From contig JAUIBJ010000284.1 in assembly GCA_030428025.1 (NCBI GenBank), positions 1 through 5,497 on the forward strand: a stretch of DNA of 5,497 nucleotides, read 5' to 3'. The notes under the pieces are model-generated. The model was not told the origin of the DNA. It saw only the letters and a program-made list of their open reading frames with translations, and did no database searches. This DNA comes from Alphaproteobacteria bacterium. Lineage in GTDB: Bacteria > Pseudomonadota > Alphaproteobacteria > Rhodobacterales > Rhodobacteraceae. Positions 1 through 5,473 of the stretch are shown here, in pieces. A program made the translations under genes and the position numbers. Position 1 is the stretch's first letter; each line of letters opens with the position of its first letter.

Positions 1-24
1 CCGTTGGCCACCGGCGAGGCAGCC

Positions 25-636
25 CTACCGCCGGCACATCCCCTTGATCGTCGCAGCATGGACCGGTTCGGCGGCCACGGTATCGGCAGCCAGCCCCCGT
101 GCCGTCTCCATCAGCGTCTCGGGGGAGACGATGCGGTCGAAGAGGCCCCAGGCAAGTGCGGTTTCGGCATCCACCTTCTGGCCCGCCATCAGGATCATCT
201 TGGCCCGTGCGGGCCCCACCAGATCGACCAGCCGCCCGGGATCGGAGGGTTGCGGCAGGAAGCCCAGGGTCATCACCGGATAGAACGCCTTGGCATGCGG
301 CACCGCGACGCGCAGGTCGCAGGCCAGTGCCATGCCCATCGCGCCGCCCGCCACCGTGCCGTTGAGCGCCGCGACGGTCAGCCCCGGCAGGCCCGCCAGC
401 GCCGATGACAGCCGTTCCCAGACCGCGCTTTTGGCGAGCCCGCCGCGCGCGGCCTCGATATCGGCGCCGGCGGAAAAGACATTGCCGGCCCCGGTCAGGA
501 TCAGGGCGCGCGCCTCGGTTGCGGCCTCGGCGGTCTCGGAAAGGTCCGTCAGCATCTGCTCGGTCAGCGAATTGGCCTTGTCCTGACGGTCGATCGTCAC
601 GGTCCAGAGGCCGCCCTCCTTCTCGACCCGGATCAT
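25..636 (-). CDS. Short enoyl-CoA hydratase/isomerase-family (crotonase-fold) protein, probably without classical hydratase activity
   Basis: The 203-residue protein has the crotonase fold signature: an N-terminal strand pair with ANSLT (21-25), the oxyanion-hole motif FSAGADI (54-60), and the second oxyanion segment LNGTVAGGAMGMALACD (91-107). Crotonase enzymes bind acyl-CoA and stabilise a thioester enolate in the cytoplasm. Aligned by eye with mitochondrial enoyl-CoA hydratase, the two catalytic glutamates (Glu144 and Glu164 of the rat enzyme) fall on Gly101 and Val121, so syn-hydration of an enoyl-CoA is doubtful; isomerase, hydrolase, another crotonase reaction or a non-catalytic role remains possible. 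It is about 50 residues shorter than the usual 255-265, lacking the C-terminal helices that normally help form the trimer. The ATG at 636-634 overlaps the upstream SDR stop codon as ATGA, which fixes the start and suggests translational coupling; a G-rich stretch (complement of 642-648) may serve as ribosome binding site. A TAG at 27-25 ends it cleanly. Family membership is secure; substrate and activity are unknown. Confidence 0.88.
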   Translation of the reverse strand: MIRVEKEGGLWTVTIDRQDKANSLTEQMLTDLSETAEAATEARALILTGAGNVFSAGADIEAARGGLAKSAVWERLSSALAGLPGLTVAALNGTVAGGAMGMALACDLRVAVPHAKAFYPVMTLGFLPQPSDPGRLVDLVGPARAKMILMAGQKVDAETALAWGLFDRIVSPETLMETARGLAADTVAAEPVHAATIKGMCRR

Positions 637-1394
637 GTCAGCCCCACCCGGTGGCGAATGGCCTCGTCGCGCAGCCGGACCTCCTGTCCGATGAACTCGT
701 CGGCATCGGGGCTGCACATCCACAAAAGCGCCCTTGCCGGCCAGTCGGGGGGAATGTGGTCTTCCCAGTCCAACTCGGAGACCGGATTGACGCCACTTGC
801 CTTGATCACGCGCTGCATGTCGGTGGCAACCGTGCCGGGCGAGAGGCCCATGATCCTGAGGCCGTGGCTGCGCGCCTCCAAATCCGCCGAGCGCGTCAGC
901 ATTGCCGCCCCGGCCTTGGAGGCGCAATAGGAACTCCAGCCCTCCAGCGGTGCGTGGGCGGCGCCGGAACTGACAGTGATGACCGTGCCGCCGCCGGCCT
1001 GTCGCATCACCGGAATGGCCGCGCGCATGCCGTGGAAGACGCCCTTGAGGTTGATATCCACCGCCTTGCCCCAGACCTCGGGATCGACGGATTCAATATC
1101 GGAAATGGGCTCGATCACCCCGGCATTGCCGATCAGGATGTCGAGACCGCCGTAGCGGTCGCGGCAGGCCTCGACCGCAGCGGCCACATCCCCGAAACGG
1201 CTCACGTCGCAGGAGATCGCGAGCGCCCGGTCGCCAATCTCTCCGGCGATCTCCGATATCGCGTCATGGTTGCGCGCTGCCAATGCCACATTGGCGCCCG
1301 CATCGGCGAAAATCCGCGCTGCCGCGGCGCCTATTCCGCGGCTCGCGCCGGTGATCAGTGCCGTTTTGCCGGCCACGGCTTCGGTTGAATCCAT
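633..1394 (-). CDS. Classical short-chain dehydrogenase/reductase (SDR family oxidoreductase)
   Basis: A 253-residue cytoplasmic NAD(P)-dependent oxidoreductase that interconverts an alcohol and a carbonyl. The classical SDR landmarks are all present: glycine-rich nucleotide motif TGASRGIG (15-22), Arg41 after the second strand (suggesting NADPH preference), adenine-contacting Asp63 in CDV, NAG (90-92), Asn115 in DIN, Ser143 in VSS, catalytic Tyr156 and Lys160 in YCASK, and the PG turn (186-187) in SPGTVATDM. The length is normal for the family. The segment GWSSYCASKAG and the C-terminal LRDEAIRHRVGL resemble sepiapterin/benzil-reductase-like SDRs, but the substrate cannot be read from sequence. 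The ATG at 1394 is chosen because GGGAGG (complement of 1401-1406) lies six bases upstream and it puts the dinucleotide-binding strand at the normal distance from the N terminus; an in-frame TTG at 1445 would add 17 unlikely residues. It is first gene of a two-gene unit, its TGA overlapping the ATG of the crotonase-like gene by four bases, so the two products are probably made together and may share a substrate. Confidence 0.94.
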   Translation of the reverse strand: MDSTEAVAGKTALITGASRGIGAAAARIFADAGANVALAARNHDAISEIAGEIGDRALAISCDVSRFGDVAAAVEACRDRYGGLDILIGNAGVIEPISDIESVDPEVWGKAVDINLKGVFHGMRAAIPVMRQAGGGTVITVSSGAAHAPLEGWSSYCASKAGAAMLTRSADLEARSHGLRIMGLSPGTVATDMQRVIKASGVNPVSELDWEDHIPPDWPARALLWMCSPDADEFIGQEVRLRDEAIRHRVGLT

Positions 1395-1400
1395 GTCTTG

Positions 1401-1406
1401 CCTCCC
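1401..1406 (-). promoter_or_regulatory. Ribosome binding site of the SDR gene
   Basis: The minus strand reads GGGAGGCAAGACATG: a near-ideal Shine-Dalgarno sequence six bases before the ATG at 1394. This site decides that start over the in-frame TTG at 1445. Confidence 0.85.
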
Positions 1407-1500
1407 GCTCCTTTGTCCTTTGGCCAGTTCCGCCCGGGCAGCCAACTATCCCTTGACCCGGCCAGCGCTTGGGCCGAAGCTATACCGGAATTCAAAAAAC

Positions 1501-1507
1501 GGAAGGG
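1501..1507 (+). promoter_or_regulatory. Ribosome binding site of the DUF2125 gene
   Basis: GGAAGGG lies just upstream of two tandem ATG codons at 1511 and 1514. The spacing suits either codon; the two choices differ by one methionine and do not alter the signal peptide. Confidence 0.7.
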
Positions 1508-1510
1508 TTG

Positions 1511-3049
1511 ATGATGACATCCTGGAAGACAACCGCCACTTCGGCTGTCGCGCTGGGCGTTGCGCTCGGCGGGTCCGCGGCATTTGCCGATGTCACCGCC
1601 GAAGAGGTATGGGCCGATTGGCGCGGCTACATGAGCGACGCGGGCTACACGGTGGATGCAACTGAATCCCGTTCGGGCGATACGCTGACCGTCAGCGGCC
1701 TGACGATGTCCATGCAGATTCCGGAAGAAGATGCGGCCGTCACCATGACCATGGGGGACATGGATTTCGTCGACAACGGCGACGGCACGGTGTCGATCTC
1801 GATTCCGCCTGAGCTTCCGATCAGCATCTCGGTCGGCGGGCCGGACAGCGAGGAGGCCGATATCGGCCTGACCTACGCCTCGCGCGCGCTCGACATCAAG
1901 GTTTCGGGCGACCCCAGCGACCTGACCTATACCTATTCTGCCGAGATGTTGGGCATCTCGCTGAACCAGCTCGTGGTCGAGGGCGAGGCAATCGACATGG
2001 CCGAGTTCGGCAGCGCTTCGCTGGAAATGGCAGATCTGTCCGGCTCGACCCGGATGCAGGTGGGCGAAATGCGCCGGTCCGAGCAGAAGGTGACCACCGG
2101 CGCGGTGACCTATCTGATGGATTTCAGTGAACCCGAAGGCGGCAGCGGCCGCTTCGTGCTGCGCGGGGGGGCCGACGGCCTCGATTTCGGGGGCCTCTTC
2201 AACCTGCCCTCGGACATGGACACATCCGACATGGCCAGGATGCTGGCGAACGGCTTTGCCTTCGACGGCACCTTTTCCTTTACCAACGGCTCGAGCGAGT
2301 TCAATTTCAAGGAGGACGACGAGGTCGTGCAGGGTTCCAGCAGCTCTACCTCAGGCGTGCTGCGGGTGGCGATGGACAGTTCGGGGCTTGCCTATTCGGG
2401 CAATGCCGAGGGCGTTGACATGCGGATGGCCGGCGCCGACATCCCCTTCCCGATCGAACTGGCGATGCAGGAAGCCGGCTTCAATATCCGGATGCCGATC
2501 ATGGCCAGCGATGAACAACAGCCGTTCGAACTGGGCGTGACGCTAGGCGATTTCACCATGTCCGACATGATCTGGGGCGTCTTTGACCCGGCGGGTCAGT
2601 TGCCGCGCGATCCCGCGACGGTGGCGGTCGATCTGGCCGGCACGGTCAAGTTGTTCTTCGATCTGCTCGACCCCGAGCAGATGGAGGCGCTGGACTCGGG
2701 CGAGACGGTGCCCGGCGAGATCAATGCGCTCGACATCAACAGCCTGACGGTCCGTGCCGCCGGGGCCGAACTGACCGGCTCGGGCGCCTTCACCTTCGAC
2801 AATACCGACCTGACCACCTTCGACGGCATGCCCGCGCCTTCGGGCGAAGCAAGCCTGATGCTTAAGGGCGGCAACGCGCTGCTCGACAAGCTGGTCGCCA
2901 TGGGGCTTCTGCCCGAGGAAGAGGCGATGGGCGCACGGATGATGATGGGCCTTTTCGCGGTGCCGGGCGAGGGCGACGACACTCTGACCTCGACCATCCA
3001 GGTTCAGGAGAACGGCCAGATCCTGGCCAATGGCCAGCGCATCAAGTAG
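1511..3049 (+). CDS. Exported DUF2125 domain-containing protein of unknown function
   Basis: A 512-residue protein with a Sec-type signal peptide: Lys6, a hydrophobic core at about 9-23, and an AFA cleavage motif at 24-26, so the mature protein should begin at Asp27 in the periplasm. There is no lipobox and no later transmembrane segment. I recognise it as a Rhodobacteraceae DUF2125 protein from the mature N terminus DVTAEEVWADW, the block GDFTMSDMIWGVFDP (346-360), DNTDLTTFDGMPAPSG (430-445), MGARMMMGLFAVPGEGDD (473-490) and the terminal ILANGQRIK (504-512). The sequence alternates short beta-prone stretches with Gly/Asp turns, is strongly acidic and methionine-rich, and contains no cysteine or histidine in my reading. 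The family function is unknown; the beta-rich pattern and terminal NGQ motif recall AsmA/DUF945-type envelope proteins, an inference only. It appears to be a monocistron, divergent from the SDR unit and closed by a strong terminator. The start is the first of two tandem ATGs after GGAAGGG; 1514 is equally possible, while the in-frame TTG at 1469 would bury the signal peptide. Confidence 0.9.
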   Translation: MMTSWKTTATSAVALGVALGGSAAFADVTAEEVWADWRGYMSDAGYTVDATESRSGDTLTVSGLTMSMQIPEEDAAVTMTMGDMDFVDNGDGTVSISIPPELPISISVGGPDSEEADIGLTYASRALDIKVSGDPSDLTYTYSAEMLGISLNQLVVEGEAIDMAEFGSASLEMADLSGSTRMQVGEMRRSEQKVTTGAVTYLMDFSEPEGGSGRFVLRGGADGLDFGGLFNLPSDMDTSDMARMLANGFAFDGTFSFTNGSSEFNFKEDDEVVQGSSSSTSGVLRVAMDSSGLAYSGNAEGVDMRMAGADIPFPIELAMQEAGFNIRMPIMASDEQQPFELGVTLGDFTMSDMIWGVFDPAGQLPRDPATVAVDLAGTVKLFFDLLDPEQMEALDSGETVPGEINALDINSLTVRAAGAELTGSGAFTFDNTDLTTFDGMPAPSGEASLMLKGGNALLDKLVAMGLLPEEEAMGARMMMGLFAVPGEGDDTLTSTIQVQENGQILANGQRIK

Positions 3050-3073
3050 CGCGGGCCTTCCGCCAGCGAGAAC

Positions 3074-3102
3074 CGGCCGCGGGTCCCGCCCGCGGCCGTT
3101 TT
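3074..3102 (+). terminator. Intrinsic terminator after the DUF2125 gene
   Basis: A perfect 10-base-pair GC stem, CGGCCGCGGG (3074-3083) with CCCGCGGCCG (3089-3098), closes a five-base loop and is followed at once by TTTT (then CGTT). It begins 25 bases after the TAG stop. This is a textbook rho-independent terminator and separates the DUF2125 transcript from the pmbA unit downstream. Confidence 0.92.
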
Positions 3103-3127
3103 CGTTCCGTGCGGCGGCACCCGGGGG

Positions 3128-3156
3128 CTTGCGCGTGGGACACGCCCGGACTACCT
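3128..3156 (+). promoter_or_regulatory. Weak candidate promoter for the pmbA unit
   Basis: A promoter is expected between the terminator at 3102 and the pmbA start at 3185. CTTGCG (3128-3133), a 17-base spacer and CTACCT (3151-3156) loosely fit the alphaproteobacterial housekeeping pattern, each matching about four of six positions. Location and spacing are the main support; the hexamers alone would not be persuasive. Confidence 0.3.
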
Positions 3157-3184
3157 CTTGCGCTCAACCGAAAAAGGGCAGGCG

Positions 3185-4531
3185 ATGAGCGACAGCTTGG
3201 ACAGCATCACCGGGGCGTTGCTCGACGCAGCGAAAACGGCAGGCGCCGGGGCGGCCGATGCCATGGCCATGCGCGGCCGGTCGCTGACCGTCGATGTGCG
3301 CGCCGGCGCACTGGAACAGGCCGAACGGGCCGAAGGCGTGGATATCGGCCTGCGGGTTCTGATCGGCGGGCGGCAGGCCTGCGTCTCGGCCTCCGATACG
3401 CGGGCAGCGACGCTCCGCACCCTGGCCGAACGCGCGGTTGCGATGGCCCGCGAGGCCCCCGAAGACCCCTATGCCGGGCTGGCCGATCCGGCAGAACTCG
3501 GACTGGGGTGCGACCCGGCGGCGCTGGAACTGGCCGACCCGGCCCCCGAGCCCGCGCCGGAGACGTTGCAGGAGGAGGCGCTTGCAGCCGAAGCCGCGGC
3601 GCTTTCGGTGTCCGGGGTGAGCCAGGTGCAATCCGCCTCTGCCCACTGGTCGCGGCGCGAGGTGCAACTGGCGGCCACCAACGGCTTTGCCGGTGGCTAC
3701 GAGCGTACCGACAGCGCCCTGTACTGCACCGCCATCGCCGGCACCGGCACGGCGATGCAGCGCGACAGCGACGGCGACAGCCGGGTGTTCCGCAGCGATC
3801 TGCGTGATGCGACGGATATCGGCACCCGGGCCGGCGAACGCGCGGCCGCGCTGCTGGGCGCGCGCAGGCCGCGGACCGGTGCCTATCCGGTGCTCTTCGA
3901 CGAACGCATCGCCTCTTCGCTCATCGGCCATCTGCTGTCGGCCATCAACGGCGCGGCGGTGGCGCGCGGCGCCTCCTGGCTGCGCGAGCGGATGGGCGCG
4001 CAGGTGCTGCCCGAAGCCCTGAGCCTGATCGAGGATCCGCACCGCCCGCGCATGACCGGCTCGCGCCCATTCGACGCCGAGGGCCTGCCGACGCGGCGCC
4101 GTGCCATCGTCGACAGCGGGGTCCTGACCGGCTGGCTGCTCGATCTCGCCACCGCGCGCAAGCTGGGGCTGGCCTCGACCGCGAATGCCGCGCGCTCCAC
4201 CTCTGCCCCGCCCAGCCCCTCGGCCTGGAACGTGGCGCTGACGCAAGGCGCGCAAAGCCGCGACGACCTGATGCGCGAGATGGGCACCGGCCTGCTGGTC
4301 ACGTCGATGATCGGTGCGACCATCAACCCCAACACGGGCGATTATTCGCGTGGCGCCTCGGGGTTCTGGGTGGAAAAGGGCGAGATCGCCTATCCGGTCA
4401 ACGAATGCACCATCGCCGGCCATCTGCCCGAGATGCTGATGCGGATGACGCCCGCCGATGACGCCCGGCCCTGGCTCAGCCGGTCGGTGCCGTCGCTTCT
4501 GGTCGAGGGGCTGACCCTTGCCGGCGAGTGA
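3185..4531 (+). CDS. pmbA: PmbA/TldE, metalloprotease partner subunit (TldD/PmbA family)
   Basis: The 448-residue product matches the usual PmbA/TldE length (E. coli about 450). In enterobacteria TldE forms a cytoplasmic heterodimer with TldD that matures microcin B17 and degrades CcdA; TldD carries the zinc site and TldE does not. The same split is seen here: the region where TldD has its HExxxH zinc motif reads SLIGHLLSAI (245-254), so this is the TldE-type subunit. The C-terminal family hallmark is clear: NPNTGDYSRGASGFWVEKGE (381-400), then YPVNECTIAG (403-412) and a final LLVEGLTLAGE. The N-terminal part has the expected VDVRAGALEQAERAEGVDIG segment (36-55). A variable Ala/Pro/Glu-rich stretch lies at about 111-140. 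The ATG at 3185 is preferred, with AAGGG (3174-3178) six bases upstream; the in-frame TTG at 3158 would add nine residues without support. No tldD is present here, so the partner must be encoded elsewhere. It is the first gene of a two-gene unit, and its 3' end overlaps the phosphatase start by 14 bases. Confidence 0.95.
   Translation: MSDSLDSITGALLDAAKTAGAGAADAMAMRGRSLTVDVRAGALEQAERAEGVDIGLRVLIGGRQACVSASDTRAATLRTLAERAVAMAREAPEDPYAGLADPAELGLGCDPAALELADPAPEPAPETLQEEALAAEAAALSVSGVSQVQSASAHWSRREVQLAATNGFAGGYERTDSALYCTAIAGTGTAMQRDSDGDSRVFRSDLRDATDIGTRAGERAAALLGARRPRTGAYPVLFDERIASSLIGHLLSAINGAAVARGASWLRERMGAQVLPEALSLIEDPHRPRMTGSRPFDAEGLPTRRRAIVDSGVLTGWLLDLATARKLGLASTANAARSTSAPPSPSAWNVALTQGAQSRDDLMREMGTGLLVTSMIGATINPNTGDYSRGASGFWVEKGEIAYPVNECTIAGHLPEMLMRMTPADDARPWLSRSVPSLLVEGLTLAGE
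4505..4510 (+). promoter_or_regulatory. Ribosome binding site for the TTG-initiated phosphatase gene
   Basis: GAGGGG inside the end of pmbA stands seven bases before the TTG at 4518. It supports starting there, since no in-frame ATG or GTG lies nearby and the conserved N-terminal helix begins at once. Confidence 0.65.
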
Positions 4532-5294
4532 CCTCGCGCTGCTGATCGAGGCGGCCCGCGCCGCCGGTCAGGTCGCCCTTGGCTTTGCCGCTGAAACCGC
4601 GCGCCGCTGGGATAAGCCCGGCGGGCTGGGACCGGTGACCGAGGCCGACATTGCCGTCAACGACGTGCTGGAACAGGTGCTGCGCGGGGCGCGGCCCGGC
4701 TATGGCTGGCTGTCGGAAGAAACCGAGGACGATCCCTGCCGCCTCGATGCGGCTCGCCTCTTCATCGTCGATCCCATCGACGGTACCCGGAGCTTCATCG
4801 AAGGGTCGGGCACCTGGGCCCATTCCCTGGCCGTAGTGGAGGACGGGGTAGTGACCGCCGGCGTCGTCTACCTGCCGATGCGCGACAAGCTTTATGCCGC
4901 GGCGGCGGGTCAGGGGGCGACGCTGAACGGCGCGGCGCTGACGGTCTCGGGCCGGGAGCAACTCACCGGCGCCTCGGTGCTGGCGGCAAAGCCCGGCTAT
5001 GCCCCGCAGAACTGGCGCGGCGCGGTGCCCGAGGTCAAACGCATCTACCGCCCCTCGCTGGCCTATCGCCTCAGCGTCGTGGCCGAGGGCCGGGCCGACG
5101 CGATGTTCACCCTGCGCCCGACATGGGAATGGGACGTGGCCGCCGGCGACGTGATCCTGCGCGAAGCCGGCGCATCGACCTCGGACCGCGCGGGAAAGCC
5201 GCTCGTCTTCAACAATGCGCACCCCCAGGTCGACGGCATCGTTGCTGCCAACCCGACGCTGCATGCGGTGATCACCGGCGCGCTCGCTCGCTAA
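4518..5294 (+). CDS. Inositol monophosphatase-family phosphatase, CysQ-like (possible 3'(2'),5'-bisphosphate nucleotidase)
   Basis: A 258-residue Mg2+-dependent, Li+-sensitive-type phosphatase of the IMPase/FBPase superfamily, cytoplasmic. The metal-binding set is complete: VTEAD (40-44), SEET (66-69) with Glu68, motif A DPIDGT (85-90) with Asp85 and Asp88, and motif B WEWDVAAGD (203-211) with Asp206. All ligands known from human IMPA1 (Glu70, Asp90, Asp93, Asp220) have counterparts, so it should be active. Close Rhodobacteraceae proteins sharing GWLSEETEDD and FIVDPIDGTR are, as I recall, usually labelled CysQ, which would hydrolyse PAP from sulfate assimilation, but IMPase-family motifs do not separate PAP, inositol phosphate or histidinol phosphate as substrate, so no symbol is given. 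The start is a TTG 14 bases before the end of pmbA, preceded by GAGGGG at seven bases; the overlap implies coupled translation. It is the last gene before a 203-base structured intergenic region. Confidence 0.93.
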   Translation: MPASDLALLIEAARAAGQVALGFAAETARRWDKPGGLGPVTEADIAVNDVLEQVLRGARPGYGWLSEETEDDPCRLDAARLFIVDPIDGTRSFIEGSGTWAHSLAVVEDGVVTAGVVYLPMRDKLYAAAAGQGATLNGAALTVSGREQLTGASVLAAKPGYAPQNWRGAVPEVKRIYRPSLAYRLSVVAEGRADAMFTLRPTWEWDVAAGDVILREAGASTSDRAGKPLVFNNAHPQVDGIVAANPTLHAVITGALAR

Positions 5295-5295
5295 C

Positions 5296-5338
5296 GCGCC
5301 CTGCGTTTGACCTGAGATATCAGATAAAGGCAGGGTGC
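5296..5338 (+). repeat. Stem-loop directly after the phosphatase stop codon
   Basis: GCGCCCTGC (5296-5304) pairs with GCAGGGTGC (5330-5338), nine pairs including one G-T. The 25-base loop holds a small inner hairpin, CTGA (5312-5315) with TCAG (5320-5323). It starts one base after the TAA. There is no T-run behind it, so it is not a standard intrinsic terminator; it may protect the mRNA 3' end or be part of a longer terminator region. Confidence 0.55.
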
Positions 5339-5360
5339 GCGCAATGCGCATATCTTGCGC

Positions 5361-5404
5361 TGCGTTCGGCCGGAAACCGTGATTCAGGGTTTTGGCCGAA
5401 TGCA
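5361..5404 (+). repeat. Long imperfect inverted repeat (hairpin)
   Basis: TGCGTTCGGCC (5361-5371) pairs with GGCCGAATGCA (5394-5404), eleven pairs including one G-T, and the inner arms AAACC (5374-5378) and GGTTT (5388-5392) add five more across a small asymmetric internal loop. The apical loop is GTGATTCAG. The inverted symmetry is clear. No T-run follows directly, and the role is unknown. Confidence 0.6.
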
Positions 5405-5406
5405 TT

Positions 5407-5427
5407 AGGCAAAGCCAATTGCCTTTT
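5407..5427 (+). terminator. Possible weak intrinsic terminator for the pmbA-phosphatase unit
   Basis: AGGCAA (5407-5412) and TTGCCT (5419-5424) form a six-pair stem with a six-base loop, running into TTTT (5424-5427). The stem is short and only half G/C, so termination may depend on the stronger hairpin just upstream or on rho. Confidence 0.4.
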
Positions 5428-5473
5428 CATCTTGCCGGAAATACTCCGGGGGATGCGGGGGCCGGCCCCCCGC
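5425..5473. repeat. Rhodobacteraceae-type intergenic element with GC-rich hairpin
   Basis: A T/A-containing leader (TTTCATCTTGCCGGAAATAC, 5425-5444) is followed by a run of G and then GCGGGGG (5455-5461) pairing with CCCCCGC (5467-5473); the core 5457-5470 is a perfect 14-base palindrome. From memory, very similar leader-plus-hairpin elements are scattered between genes in many Rhodobacteraceae genomes, but this is unverified and only one copy is in the window. It may act as a bidirectional terminator or be a dispersed repeat. Confidence 0.4.

Larger units (their letters stand above)
1395..1510. promoter_or_regulatory. Divergent intergenic region, likely holding both promoters
   Basis: This 116-base spacer separates the minus-strand SDR unit from the plus-strand DUF2125 gene, so both transcripts probably start within or next to it. 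On the plus strand TTGACC (1453-1458) is a good -35 hexamer, and TATACC (1481-1486) resembles a -10, but the 22-base gap is too long for a standard housekeeping sigma-factor promoter, so the pairing is doubtful. No convincing hexamer pair was found for the minus strand. No clear operator palindrome was recognised. The assignment rests mainly on gene orientation. Confidence 0.45.

Noticed and set aside
1..24. A possible next minus-strand gene starting with GTG at 11-9
   Set aside because: Only a few codons are visible and there is no clear ribosome binding site, so it cannot be supported.
637..927. A 97-residue N-terminal extension of the crotonase-like protein in the same frame
   Set aside because: It lies inside the SDR coding sequence in another frame, the residues look like shadow translation, and the crotonase fold begins normally at the ATG at 636.
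405..1388. A 327-codon plus-strand open frame opposite the SDR and crotonase genes
   Set aside because: Arg-rich translation without motifs, antisense to two well-supported genes.
1395..1445. A 17-residue N-terminal extension of the SDR from a TTG
   Set aside because: The ATG at 1394 has an excellent GGGAGG site and gives the standard distance to TGASRGIG.
1469..1510. A TTG start extending the DUF2125 protein by 14 residues
   Set aside because: It would add a charged stretch before the signal peptide, and the tandem ATGs with GGAAGGG are better placed.
3164..4423. A 419-codon open frame on the minus strand opposite pmbA
   Set aside because: It lies wholly antisense to a clear PmbA gene, its translation is low-complexity Arg/Gly/Ala/His-rich with no recognisable motif, and such open frames are expected from G/C-biased third codon positions.
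4476..5405. A 309-codon minus-strand open frame opposite the phosphatase gene
   Set aside because: The opposite strand has a complete IMPase motif set; this translation shows no domain pattern, and its start lies in the hairpin region without a ribosome binding site.
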